DNA from: Mesostigma viride
Taxonomy: Eukaryota > Streptophyta > Mesostigmatophyceae > Mesostigmatales > Mesostigmataceae
Reading direction: 5' to 3'
NCBI GenBank assembly: GCA_009746045.1
Contig: RPFO01001098.1
Span: 1-64,000, forward strand
DNA length: 64,000 nucleotides
The notes under the pieces are model-generated. The model worked only from the letters and a program-made list of their open reading frames with translations. It was not told the origin of the DNA and made no database searches. Positions 13,101 to 27,823 of this stretch are shown piece after piece (the first letter of the stretch is position 1; the number at the start of each line of letters is the position of its first letter). Both the position numbers and the translations under genes were made by a program.

Positions 13101-14283
13101 CCTAACCCCACTTATGCATGCCAGCCACCCACCACACCCACGCATGCATGCCACTCCCCCCCACACCCACGCACGCATGCGAGCCCCCCCCACACCCACG
13201 CACGCATGCGAGGCCCCCCACACCCACGCAAGCATGCCAGCCCCCCCCATGAAGTCATAGTGGGCACCACGGAGTCATGCTATGATTTAATTTTTTCAAT
13301 TTAATAATGGGAATGACGGATGGTGCATGTGTGAACAAAGGAATGAAAGGATTGCCACTCAATGAATATTAATTAATGATGAAAATGGGAGTTTGCATGG
13401 GAGTGTTTGGTCCTTATGGCTGGCTTGCAAAAAGCAGTACCCAAATTTCGAAGTATTTGACAGCGAAATATCTGTAAAGTATATCGCATGGTATAATTAA
13501 TTAATGAATGGTACGCTGAAATTCATTGTGCGGGCTCTCTCTGCATGTGATAAACAATTTTAGCTTTGAGGGCATGCAACAAGGCATGCTAGCATTAAAA
13601 TGAAATTAAATTATAACATGACTAGTGGGGAGATCATGTACGACATGTAGCATAATTACGTACATGGCCACAATTGTGCCAATCAGGGCCCTCCTCTAGG
13701 TAGACTGTGCTAGGCAATTACAATTAGACAAATAAGGTCATTCAAAAAGGTTTAATTCTTCACCTACCTCCATCCATCCAGCAAGGGAATATGTTAGCCA
13801 GTGCTACATGATGATCTCCCAACGGAGTCATGTTATGATGCGAAATAGTTCAGGATAAAATTTGTCAGAATTTCACTGGCGATACGAACGTAACAAAATT
13901 TCCAAGTATCCGACGCCGAAATATCATTGTTGTATCGAATGGTATGCTGAAATTCATTGTGGTTCCGTCCGAGCTGACAAATTTGTCAGAAATTTCATTT
14001 TCGATACGAACGTGACGAAATTTCCAAGTATCTCACGCTAGTCGGAGAGCTTCCACGGTGTTCACGGGGAAGGGTCCGTTGCGCGTGGCGCACGGCGGCG
14101 GTTCGTCCCGGTCGGAATCGTCCGCTCGCGCGTCCTCCGTGGAAGGGTCTTGGCGCGTCGCGCGGGCCGGTGCGGTTGGCGCCCAGAAGGTCGACTATCG
14201 GCCTCTGGGCCGCTAGCGGCGAGTCACGTCCTCTCAAGTCGGGGAGGGGGGGCGATAGCCCCCCCTCCCCCACTTTTTTCTTG
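10193..14283 (+). mobile_element. A element 2 (4,091 bp, reference form)
   Basis: This copy shows the standard order. The 5' module 10193-10700 includes the perfect palindrome CTGAACATGTTCAG at 10394-10407. Then come a diverged ~100-bp internal repeat 10703-10818, a conserved core 10820-11915 with a possible 25-nt exon at 11840-11864, the GCATGC/C-rich minisatellite 11930-13245, an AT-rich tail 13250-13840, two more internal repeats 13842-14035, and the GC-rich 3' module with hairpin 14241-14270 and CTTG 14280-14283. No gene was identified in it; conserved 60-130-residue frames in the core differ in frame and start between A and B and show no recognisable domain. Confidence 0.6.
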
Positions 14284-17200
14284 TCCCCTACTAGTAACTA
14301 CGATTTATGAAGCCCGAAAACTTTGGCCGCGGCCGTAGGCCGAAGGTGGGGCCGTCCCCCGCGCCCCCTAGCGCGGGAGCGGACGACGTCCAGGACCGTT
14401 GCGAGATGGCCAATCGCGTAGTACAAAGAAATTCCCCAAACCTTAGAGATCGAGTGTCGTGTTTTCCTGAACGGGTCTGAAACTGAACATGTTCAGACTT
14501 TTGCGGGCAGGTGGGGCGTCTCGCCAATCCGCGCGGCCTCAGGAATTACGGCGCGTTGACTTTTTAAGCGTCAAACAAGCTACTGGCGAACCGATATCTG
14601 TACTAAAACTTTTCGCGGCTACCCGTTGCACCACTTTGGCGGGGACCAACCGGTGCACGCCGTTTCGAATAACGCGCTCGAATTTAGGGCCACAACGTCA
14701 ATGGAATGCGATTTTCTGAACGGATGGATCAAATTTGCAGGACGGTTGGAAGGTTCAGAGCCTAACAGGCGTTCAGTCAGGGTGGGGTGAAATAGTTCAG
14801 GCCGAAATTTGGCACATTTTCAATGGAAATACGAACGTAACGAAATTTCCAAGTATCTTCCACCGAAATATCTCTAAACTATATCGCATGGTATAATCGC
14901 ATGGAAAAAAGTCTTGCTGGGCAGTGGGAACTGGGAATTATTGGCAAAGCGTGCGGCATGCTCGGGGCGAAAAACAAAGTGACGTGCTGCGCGAGCAATT
15001 TTCCTTGTGCTGGCTGGCGATGGCAGGCAACGTAGGCTAGAAAATTGGGATGGGGAATGCGCAGCCATGGTTTTATACGTCAAAATTTTATGTTTGAAGA
15101 GCAAGTGCGAAATTTTATGAGCTGGAGGTGCGTCAACGGAGTGATACCTGCGTGGGAGAGGTCCGTGTCGCTATGGCGACCTGGAAATGGAATGTCGTTG
15201 TAGATTTAGGTATTGTAGTATCATGCTTAACTGCTTTACGTATTGGGTGCCTAGTGAAATCGGTTTGCTGTTCGTGGAAGGCTTGGGGTGTGGCCAACGA
15301 GCTTCTGCTGTCGCCACATCATATTGGAAAGAACGCTGGATTTTTTGCCACGGGACGTAACCGGCGATGCCGATGGTGAGGCGTTTGTTTCGATGACCGG
15401 GGTAGTACCTGCTCTCTTTCTGATGCATTTTCATGGTTGCGTTCTTTCCATTTCGCCGAATCCACCTAGTCGCAGCAAAGACATAGCGTAGCAAGGGTTT
15501 TTAAAAACGCAGATTAGCCGTGCAGGACGCCATCTTCATGGTCCTTCGCATGTCCTGTGTGAACGTCCGTTGCCCAAGGATCTGTGATGCTTTTTTCTGG
15601 AATATACTGGGCGGTGAAAGCCCCTCTGGATGCTTGCCTGGTCACGGGTTTGGGGCGTCATTTACTGCTGTACTGGCTGACATTCATGGTGCTTTCTGCG
15701 TAAGCTGACTTGCTTCGCACGTGGATTTTGACTGGACTGAAGAGCGCGTCTGGTAGCATGTTTACGTGGTGTATAAGGTGATCAATCAACCATTTGTTTA
15801 TAGAAGGTGTGACAATAGAAGGTGTGTTATATATTTCTTCATCAAGCATGTCAAAAGTAATCTCCACTCGCTTACAACCTGAATTTTGCTTTGCTGGGTC
15901 TGCTGTGTTTGTGTCTCACTGTGCAGGCTATCCCCTTGGTTGATCAACCAGGTGATTTTTGGTGGCAGCGGGGCCATATACTCTTCTTGGCGTTTTTCAT
16001 CCATGGCATGTCAACCAACGCATGCATGCCAGCCCCTCCCACACCCACGCACACATGTTAGCTATACCCCACAAACCCACGCATGGATTCCAGCCACCCC
16101 CCACATGCCCGCATGCATGCCAGCCACCCCACCAATCCACGCACGCATGCCAGCCACCCCCACACCCACGCACGCATGCCAGCCACCCCACAACCCACTT
16201 ATGCATTCCAGCAACCCCCACAGCCACTTACGCATGCCAGCCACCCCCCACCCCCACGCACGCATGGCAGCCACCCCACGAACCCACGCACGCGTGCCAG
16301 CCCCCCCTTAAAACCACGCATGCATGGCAGCTCCCCACCACACCCACGCATGCATGCCACTCCCCCCGCCAACCACCCACGCATGCCAGCCCCCCGACAC
16401 ACGCATGGCAGCCCCCCCCACACCCACGCACGCATGCCAGCCCTACCCCACATGCAGGCATGCATGCCAGCCACCCCCCACACCCACGCATGCATGCCAG
16501 CCCCTCCCACACCCACGCCCGCATGCCAGCTACCCCACAAACCCACGCATGCATGCCAGCGACCCCCTAACCCCACGCATGCATGGTAGCCCCCCACCAC
16601 ACCCACGCATGCATGCCACTCCCCCCACACCCACGCACGCATGCGAGCCCCCCCACACACCCACGCACGCATGCGAGCCCCCCACACACCCACGCACGCA
16701 TGCAGCCACCCCACCAACCCACACACGCGTGCCAGCCCCCCCCTAACCCCACGCATGCATGGCAGCCCCCCACCACACCCACGCATGCATGCCACTCCCC
16801 CCCACACCCACGCACGCATGCGAGCCCCCCCCACACCCACGCACGCATGCGAGCCCCCCCACACACCCACGCACGCATGCCAGCCCCACCCCACATGCAG
16901 GCATGCATGCCAGCCACCCCCACACCCACGCATGCATGCCAGCCCCTCCCACACCCACGCCTGCATGCCAGCTACCCCACAAACCCACGCATGCATGCCA
17001 GCGACCCCCCACATGCACGCATGCATGCCAGCCACCCCACCAACCCACGCACGCATGCCAGCCCATCACAAACCCACTTATGCATGCCAGCCACCCCCCA
17101 CACCCACGTACGCATGCCAGCCACCCCACACACCCACGCACGCATGGCAGCCACCCCACGAACCCACACACGCGTGCCAGCCCCCCCTAACCCCACTTAT

Positions 17201-18369
17201 GCATGCCAGCCACCCACCACACCCACGCATGCATGCCACTCCCCCCCACACCCACGCACGCATGCGAGCCCCCCCCACACCCACGCACGCATGCGAGGCC
17301 CCCCCACACCCACGCAAGCATGCCAGCCCCCCCCATGAAGTCATAGTGGGCACCACGGAGTCATGCTATGATTTAATTTTTTCAATTTAATAATGGGAAT
17401 GACGGATGGTGCATGTGTGAACAAAGGAATGAAAGGATTGCCACTCAATGAATATTAATTAATGATGAAAATGGGAGTTTGCATGGGAGTGTTTGGTCCT
17501 TATGGCTGGCTTGCAAAAAGCAGTACCCAAATTTCGAAGTATTTGACAGCGAAATATCTGTAAAGTATATCGCATGGTATAATTAATTAATGAATGGTAC
17601 GCTGAAATTCATTGTGCGGGCTCTCTCTGCATGTGATAAACAATTTTAGCTTTGAGGGCATGCAACAAGGCATGCTAGCATTAAAATGAAATTAAATTAT
17701 AACATGACTAGTGGGGAGATCATGTACGACATGTAGCATAATTACGTACATGGCCACAATTGTGCCAATCAGGGCCCTCCTCTAGGTAGACTGTGCTAGG
17801 CAATTACAATTAGACAAATAAGGTCATTCAAAAAGGTTTAATTCTTCACCTACCTCCATCCATCCAGCAAGGGAATATGTTAGCCAGTGCTACATGATGA
17901 TCTCCCAACGGAGTCATGTTATGATGCGAAATAGTTCAGGATAAAATTTGTCAGAATTTCACTGGCGATACGAACGTAACAAAATTTCCAAGTATCCGAC
18001 GCCGAAATATCATTGTTGTATCGAATGGTATGCTGAAATTCATTGTGGTTCCGTCCGAGCTGACAAATTTGTCAGAAATTTCATTTTCGATACGAACGTG
18101 ACGAAATTTCCAAGTATCTCACGCTAGTCGGAGAGCTTCCACGGTGTTCACGGGGAAGGGTCCGTTGCGCGTGGCGCACGGCGGCGGTTCGTCCCGGTCG
18201 GAATCGTCCGCTCGCGCGTCCTCCGTGGAAGGGTCTTGGCGCGTCGCGCGGGCCGGTGCGGTTGGCGCCCAGAAGGTCGACTATCGGCCTCTGGGCCGCT
18301 AGCGGCGAGTCACGTCCTCTCAAGTCGGGGAGGGGGGGCGATAGCCCCCCCTCCCCCACTTTTTTCTTG
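14284..18369 (+). mobile_element. A element 3 (4,086 bp)
   Basis: It is nearly identical to element 2, differing mainly in C/G run lengths and a few minisatellite units (minisatellite 16017-17332). Its CTTG is followed directly by the first C element instead of an A element. Confidence 0.6.
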
Positions 18370-21300
18370 TCAACTACTTAACTACGATCGTGTTGCGCAA
18401 GGGAGAAACCCGAACATCCTGACATCGCCGCGGGCGCCGTACCGTACGGCCTGATCGCACCCCCACGAACGAGGGCAAATCCTGAAATCCTGCGGAGCCG
18501 CGAGTAACGGCCCGTAACCGCTAGTCTGAACGCCGTCACACCCTCCTAAGATCGAGTCTTACCTATTCTGAACAGAAGCTGAATTCAGCAAAATGCGCAA
18601 GAAATGCCGGGGGGCATATACGGCTGGGAGGAAGAGTTTATACACGAAGGATCTCTCTCCAAACAAAATACTAGAAATACTAAGGGTTCAGACTGAACGG
18701 GAAATTTCGACTGTTCAGACTGAACGAGAAGTGTGCGGAAAATTTAGTTCGAACCCTATTTTGAACGGTTTGTCGGTTAAATTTTCGGTTCGGCCTACTT
18801 CCCACGCAATTTTCGTGCCAATTTTAGCGGGATGACACAACTGAACGTGTTCAGACGGGGAGCGTGGCAAAAAACGGCTAGAAACTGTGAAAAGCAGGGG
18901 GCTCAGCCCCAAAAACGGCCGTACGGAACCGAAATTTTTGGGCTCCCGCTGGCCCCCCCGCCTCGGCGCCCTCGGCCACTGCCCCTTCGCACTGCGCACC
19001 CCGCGTGGCGCCGGCGTTCCCGAGGACGCATCCCGCGGGTGTACGCGCCAATCGCCCGCTCAGGCGCCAAAAAGTCTGGGCCCCGCAGGGGCCCCCAACT
19101 TGTCAACTACTTAACTACGATCGTGTTGCGCAAGGGAGAAACCCGAACATCCTGACATCGCCGCGGGCGCCGTACCGTACGGCCTGATCGCACCCCCACG
19201 AACGAGGGCAAATCCTGAAATCCTGCGGAGCCGCGAGTAACGGCCCGTAACCGCTAGTCTGAACGCCGTCACACCCTCCTAAGATCGAGTCTTACCTATT
19301 CTGAACAGAAGCTGAATTCAGCAAAATGCGCAAGAAATGCCGGGGGCATATACGGCTGGGAGGAAGAGTTTATACACGAAGGATCTCTCTCCAAACAAAA
19401 TACTAGAAATACTAAGGGTTCAGACTGAACGGGAAATTTCGACTGTTCAGACTGAACGAGAAGTGTGCGGAAAATTTAGTTCGAACCCTATTTTGAACGG
19501 TTTGTCGGTTAAATTTTCGGTTCGGCCTACTTCCCACGCAATTTTCGTGCCAATTTTAGCGGGATGACACAACTGAACGTGTTCAGACGGGGAGCGTGGC
19601 AAAAAACGGCTAGAAACTGTGAAAAGCAGGGGGCTCAGCCCCAAAAACGGCCGTACGGAACCGAAATTTTTGGGCTCCCGCTGGCCCCCCCGCCTCGGCG
19701 CCCTCGGCCACTGCCCCTTCGCACTGCGCACCCCGCGTGGCGCCGGCGTTCCCGAGGACGCATCCCGCGGGTGTACGCGCCAATCGCCCGCTCAGGCGCC
19801 AAAAAGTCTGGGCCCCGCAGGGGCCCCCAACTTGTCAACTACTTAACTACGATCGTGTTGCGCAAGGGAGAAACCCGAACATCCTGACATCGCCGCGGGC
19901 GCCGTACCGTACGGCCTGATCGCACCCCCACGAACGAGGGCAAATCCTGAAATCCTGCGGAGCCGCGAGTAACGGCCCGTAACCGCTAGTCTGAACGCCG
20001 TCACACCCTCCTAAGATCGAGTCTTACCTATTCTGAACAGAAGCTGAATTCAGCAAAATGCGCAAGAAATGCCGGGGGGCATATACGGCTGGGAGGAAGA
20101 GTTTATACACGAAGGATCTCTCTCCAAACAAAATACTAGAAATACTAAGGGTTCAGACTGAACGGGAAATTTCGACTGTTCAGACTGAACGAGAAGTGTG
20201 CGGAAAATTTAGTTCGAACCCTATTTTGAACGGTTTGTCGGTTAAATTTTCGGTTCGGCCTACTTCCCACGCAATTTTCGTGCCAATTTTAGCGGGATGA
20301 CACAACTGAACGTGTTCAGACGGGGAGCGTGGCAAAAAACGGCTAGAAACTGTGAAAAGCAGGGGGCTCAGCCCCAAAAACGGCCGTACGGAACCGAAAT
20401 TTTTGGGCTCCCGCTGGCCCCCCCGCCTCGGCGCCCTCGGCCACTGCCCCTTCGCACTGCGCACCCCGCGTGGCGCCGGCGTTCCCGAGGACGCATCCCG
20501 CGGGTGTACGCGCCAATCGCCCGCTCAGGCGCCAAAAAGTCTGGGCCCCGCAGGGGCCCCCAACTTGTCAACTACTTAACTACGATCGTGTTGCGCAAGG
20601 GAGAAACCCGAACATCCTGACATCGCCGCGGGCGCCGTACCGTACGGCCTGATCGCACCCCCACGAACGAGGGCAAATCCTGAAATCCTGCGGAGCCGCG
20701 AGTAACGGCCCGTAACCGCTAGTCTGAACGCCGTCACACCCTCCTAAGATCGAGTCTTACCTATTCTGAACAGAAGCTGAATTCAGCAAAATGCGCAAGA
20801 AATGCCGGGGGGCATATACGGCTGGGAGGAAGAGTTTATACACGAAGGATCTCTCTCCAAACAAAATACTAGAAATACTAAGGGTTCAGACTGAACGGGA
20901 AATTTCGACTGTTCAGACTGAACGAGAAGTGTGCGGAAAATTTAGTTCGAACCCTATTTTGAACGGTTTGTCGGTTAAATTTTCGGTTCGGCCTACTTCC
21001 CACGCAATTTTCGTGCCAATTTTAGCGGGATGACACAACTGAACGTGTTCAGACGGGGAGCGTGGCAAAAAACGGCTAGAAACTGTGAAAAGCAGGGGGC
21101 TCAGCCCCAAAAACGGCCGTACGGAACCGAAATTTTTGGGCTCCCGCTGGCCCCCCCGCCTCGGCGCCCTCGGCCACTGCCCCTTCGCACTGCGCACCCC
21201 GCGTGGCGCCGGCGTTCCCGAGGACGCATCCCGCGGGTGTACGCGCCAATCGCCCGCTCAGGCGCCAAAAAGTCTGGGCCCCGCAGGGGCCCCCAACTTG

Positions 21301-22765
21301 TCAACTACTTAACTACGATCGTGTTGCGCAAGGGAGAAACCCGAACATCCTGACATCGCCGCGGGCGCCGTACCGTACGGCCTGATCGCACCCCCACGAA
21401 CGAGGGCAAATCCTGAAATCCTGCGGAGCCGCGAGTAACGGCCCGTAACCGCTAGTCTGAACGCCGTCACACCCTCCTAAGATCGAGTCTTACCTATTCT
21501 GAACAGAAGCTGAATTCAGCAAAATGCGCAAGAAATGCCGGGGGGCATATACGGCTGGGAGGAAGAGTTTATACACGAAGGATCTCTCTCCAAACAAAAT
21601 ACTAGAAATACTAAGGGTTCAGACTGAACGGGAAATTTCGACTGTTCAGACTGAACGAGAAGTGTGCGGAAAATTTAGTTCGAACCCTATTTTGAACGGT
21701 TTGTCGGTTAAATTTTCGGTTCGGCCTACTTCCCACGCAATTTTCGTGCCAATTTTAGCGGGATGACACAACTGAACGTGTTCAGACGGGGAGCGTGGCA
21801 AAAAACGGCTAGAAACTGTGAAAAGCAGGGGGCTCAGCCCCAAAAACGGCCGTACGGAACCGAAATTTTTGGGCTCCCGCTGGCCCCCCCGCCTCGGCGC
21901 CCTCGGCCACTGCCCCTTCGCACTGCGCACCCCGCGTGGCGCCGGCGTTCCCGAGGACGCATCCCGCGGGTGTACGCGCCAATCGCCCGCTCAGGCGCCA
22001 AAAAGTCTGGGCCCCGCAGGGGCCCCCAACTTGTCAACTACTTAACTACGATCGTGTTGCGCAAGGGAGAAACCCGAACATCCTGACATCGCCGCGGGCG
22101 CCGTACCGTACGGCCTGATCGCACCCCCACGAACGAGGGCAAATCCTGAAATCCTGCGGAGCCGCGAGTAACGGCCCGTAACCGCTAGTCTGAACGCCGT
22201 CACACCCTCCTAAGATCGAGTCTTACCTATTCTGAACAGAAGCTGAATTCAGCAAAATGCGCAAGAAATGCCGGGGGCATATACGGCTGGGAGGAAGAGT
22301 TTATACACGAAGGATCTCTCTCCAAACAAAATACTAGAAATACTAAGGGTTCAGACTGAACGGGAAATTTCGACTGTTCAGACTGAACGAGAAGTGTGCG
22401 GAAAATTTAGTTCGAACCCTATTTTGAACGGTTTGTCGGTTAAATTTTCGGTTCGGCCTACTTCCCACGCAATTTTCGTGCCAATTTTAGCGGGATGACA
22501 CAACTGAACGTGTTCAGACGGGGAGCGTGGCAAAAAACGGCTAGAAACTGTGAAAAGCAGGGGGCTCAGCCCCAAAAACGGCCGTACGGAACCGAAATTT
22601 TTGGGCTCCCGCTGGCCCCCCCGCCTCGGCGCCCTCGGCCACTGCCCCTTCGCACTGCGCACCCCGCGTGGCGCCGGCGTTCCCGAGGACGCATCCCGCG
22701 GGTGTACGCGCCAATCGCCCGCTCAGGCGCCAAAAAGTCTGGGCCCCGCAGGGGCCCCCAACTTG
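18370..22765 (+). repeat. six tandem C elements (732-733 bp each)
   Basis: Copies run 18370-19102, 19103-19834, 19835-20567, 20568-21300, 21301-22033 and 22034-22765. They are identical by eye except for a G5/G6 run (CCGGGGGC versus CCGGGGGGC), which makes the second and sixth 732 bp. Each starts TCAACTACTTAACTACGAT and ends GGGCCCC-GCA-GGGGCCC then CCAACTTG. Each holds four palindromic CTGAAC/GTTCAG sites. The 60-107-residue frames on both strands overlap one another and show no family resemblance, so I call no gene here. Confidence 0.93.
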
Positions 22766-24852
22766 TCCCCTTCTAGTAACTACGATTTAGCCCATCGCAA
22801 AAGTTTGGCGAACCGTGAGGCCCGAAAAGTGGCCCGTACGAGAACCGCGAGCGCAGGGCGGCCGATAGTCAGGGCGATCCGGGGATCCGCGGTGGCGCCC
22901 AATCGGAGCAGTTGCCCGAAAAGTGGCAAACTAGGCAGATCGATTGTCAGGAGTTCTGAACGGGGTCTGAAACGGCAGTTACGTCCAGATCCGGTTCAGC
23001 ACTTTTGCGGGCAGGTGGGAGGCCCGCCAATGGCGGCGGCCAGATAAAAATACGGAACCCGGCACGATGTCGGCTTGTTGCGCGGCCGTCAAACAATGTC
23101 GCGAACCTGAACATTCCAAACTAGTTGGATGAGGTTAACTGATCTGGGACGCGTAACTCCGCCTACTCGGCCCATCGCGAGGTCGAGAACGCGCCGTTCT
23201 CGGTAGCCGTACAACCCCGGCAGGTTCAGGCCAGGTTTGTTCAGAACAAATGAACTGAATCGAACTGAACGTTAAGAAAATGTACCGAAACCGTAACATT
23301 TTCGACTCTACGGCCGTTATAACGTTCAAATTTAGTTCAGAATCCGTAGTCCCGAGGGCTTCCGTATCGCTTTTCGATTCAGACCGAAGTTATGGTCTGG
23401 ACGTGATCTGATTGATATATATTCTCAAAGTATACGCAAAATTCGACTTGGAGGAGTGGAGAGTAGTATGAAGCATGCCGGAGCTCTTGCTGGACGAATT
23501 TCTTCCAGATCCCGTACTTACCAAGCAGGGAAAAAATGACTTGGGAGGATTTTCAAGTGGGTAGTACGCGGTGCTGGACCGCCTGGACGCGCCAAGCAAT
23601 CGAACGTGCATAAACCAGGACTGCTAGGAGAGGGGGCGACATGCTGCGACAGCACTTAAATTACTGCTGGCTGGGGATGGCGGTCAACGCTGCCTGGAAA
23701 ATTGGGGATGGACAATGCGTGGGCATTGCTTTTATAGCGTTCAATGTTCAATTTCGATGCGTACCTTTGAATTGTTTCTGATCTGGCTGGCCGTCGATGG
23801 GCATTCACGTGCGTGGGAGAGGTTCGTGGCGCTATGGCCTGCTGCGATAGCTAGCGACCTGGAAATGGAATGTCGTTGTAGATTTAGGTATTATGCTATC
23901 GTGCTTCTTTGCTTGACGTATTGGGTGCCTAGTGAAATCAGTTTGCTGTTCGTGGAAGGCGTGGGTGTGGCCGACGAGTTTCTGTTGTCGTCACACAATA
24001 TTGGAATGAACGCTGGATTTGTTGCCACGGGACGTACGCTGGCGATGCCGATGGTGAGTCGTTTGTTTCGATGACCGGGCTAGTGCCTGCTCTCTTTTTG
24101 ATGCGTTTCCTCGGTTGCGTTGTTCCATTTGGCCGACTTCACCTAGTCGCAGCGAAGACATAGCGTAGCAAGGGTCTGCGTTTTCATTTTCTTAGCCGTG
24201 GGGTTCGTCCTCTTCATTCTCCTTGGGAATGTCATTGCCACGTTATCCGTGTTGCTTTCTTCTGGAACAGGCTGGGCAGGGAAAGCCCATGATTGCTCAT
24301 GGATGATTTCTCATGCACCAATTTTGGGAGTCGTTGACTGCTGTGCTTCCTGACGTTGATGGTGGTTTTGCGTGTGATAAGCTGCCTTGCTTTGCACGTG
24401 AGTTTTCACTGGGCTATATGGGTGAAGGTGAGCGTCCACGGGGTGTGTCATGCTGTGCTATATTGCTTCCATCCAGCATATCCAAAGTTAGACTTGCTCT
24501 AATGGCTGTGCAATATTTGTGTTGTGCAGATTTTTACTGGGCTGAAGCCAAATTCACGCATGGGTAGACAGTTTGCTGCACGTGAATTTTTACTGGGCTG
24601 TACGTGCAGGTGGGTAACCATGTGTTGTGCCATATTTTTCTACATGGATTCATCATACTTGCTGTCAAACGTAGGCCCCATTCGCTTGCACACTGAATTT
24701 TGCTTTGCTGGCTGTGTAATTTTGATGTCTCGTTGTGCAGGCGTGCCCGCTACCTGATCAACCAGGTGTGCTTTGCATTGTGCCAGCGGGGCCATGTTTG
24801 TTTCCTTTGCACGTGTAGACAGGCAGGCTGGCAGGGGACACGGGGTAGAGGC

Positions 24853-25790
<938 letters not shown>

Positions 25791-27091
25791 GCGTTGGGCA
25801 GGCAGGTAGGGGTGGTACACACGCACATGCCCTGCCATGCCCTGCGATCCCGCAAAAGGGCACCGTGGGTCTTGTGGGTTGTCACACGTTGTTATGGGGT
25901 GCATATTTGCAGGGACATGAAGATGGGTGACCGCGCCGTAACCGAGACGTGTGTGGTGGCAACATGCCGCCTGGATACCAGCTGGCCTTGCTTCGTTAGC
26001 TACATTTATGGCTGCATGTGATGGCGTGCCCTTGCGGTGGTCACAGTGGTCACAGTGAGGGCCTGTGGTTGCCCCATACTGGTGGTGGTTATAAAGAAGT
26101 TAGCGAATACAAAACTTTCTTTCTTAAGGTGATTTTGAAGTGGGCATGAGCGATCGTGCACATGCTAACATTTGATGGCCATTCCATGGTGAAGTTGGGA
26201 ATTGGATGGGATTGTTTGATAAAGATGCGGTGGTGTGTCTTAACATGAGCTGTGCTAATCTCATTATGAAGTGCTCAAGACAACTCATTATAATAAATCA
26301 GAGTTGGAACAAACATTGTCTGCATCATGCCCCAACTTGAACACTACATGAAGTGTGACACCTATGCTACGTGTGTTGCGGGCTAGCTGTGTCAGCAAAC
26401 AATTTTAGCTTTTAGCCCTCAAATCGTGTCCAACTCGCGCCTCACAATAAGAGCCAGTTGCACCTAGCATGGTAATGTCCACAAACTAACCTAAAACAGT
26501 TTAGTGTCCATACTGGGACCAAAGCACACTCATATAGGGACTTTGGTCTGGCAGGCTCCCAGCGGCTTGGCCGGCCAGGGGGGCATATTGTGACCTGGCC
26601 TGGCCCCAAGGGCATTCCCAAAAGGGTAGGGAAACATGCCACGAACTACACCCAGATGTTGCTGGATGACCTACTCATCCCAGCCATAACTCATAGAAAA
26701 TGCCTACAATATTTGGAACGAATCCATGCATCGATGCTCCTACACCAATCAGTTTTCTGCACCGCCATAGCCTCGAATTTGCATGTACGTAATTATTTCG
26801 TCCCGGTGGACCTTTAGCGAGATGACTTGCCTGAACGTGTTCAGACGGGGAGCGTGCCAGGAAACGGCTCGAAGCTGGGAAAAGCAGGGGGCTCCGCCTG
26901 CGGACGGGCCGTACGAAGCCGAAATTTTATGGCTCCCGCTGGCCCCCCGCCTCGGCGCCCTCGGCCACTGCCCCTTCGCACTGCGCGCCCCGCGTGGCGC
27001 CGGCGTTCCCGAGGACGCACCCCGCGGGTGTACGCGCCAATCGCCCGCTCAGGCGCCAAAAAGTCCGGGCCCCGAAGGGGCCCCCAACTTG

Positions 27092-27823
27092 TCAACTACT
27101 TAACTACGATCGTGTTGCGCAAGGGAGAAACCCGAACATCCTGACATCGCCGCGGGCGCCGTACCGTACGGCCTGATCGCACCCCCACGAACGAGGGCAA
27201 ATCCTGAAATCCTGCGGAGCCGCGAGTAACGGCCCGTAACCGCTAGTCTGAACGCCGTCACACCCTCCTAAGATCGAGTCTTACCTATTCTGAACAGAAG
27301 CTGAATTCAGCAAAATGCGCAAGAAATGCCGGGGGGCATATACGGCTGGGAGGAAGAGTTTATACACGAAGGATCTCTCTCCAAACAAAATACTAGAAAT
27401 ACTAAGGGTTCAGACTGAACGGGAAATTTCGACTGTTCAGACTGAACGAGAAGTGTGCGGAAAATTTAGTTCGAACCCTATTTTGAACGGTTTGTCGGTT
27501 AAATTTTCGGTTCGGCCTACTTCCCACGCAATTTTCGTGCCAATTTTAGCGGGATGACACAACTGAACGTGTTCAGACGGGGAGCGTGGCAAAAAACGGC
27601 TAGAAACTGTGAAAAGCAGGGGGCTCAGCCCCAAAAACGGCCGTACGGAACCGAAATTTTTGGGCTCCCGCTGGCCCCCCGCCTCGGCGCCCTCGGCCAC
27701 TGCCCCTTCGCACTGCGCACCCCGCGTGGCGCCGGCGTTCCCGAGGACGCATCCCGCGGGTGTACGCGCCAATCGCCCGCTCAGGCGCCAAAAAGTCTGG
27801 GCCCCGCAGGGGCCCCCAACTTG
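27092..27823 (+). mobile_element. C element, seventh copy (732 bp)
   Basis: A single C element lies between the B 3' end and the next A 5' end. It matches the six-copy block, but has GGCCCCCCGC one C shorter near 27677. Both joints are CTTG|TC. Confidence 0.9.

Noticed and set aside
18593-19155. 80-, 94- and 107-residue frames repeated in each C element
   Set aside because: They overlap on opposite strands, have no recognisable domain, and their repetition only reflects the near-identity of the copies.
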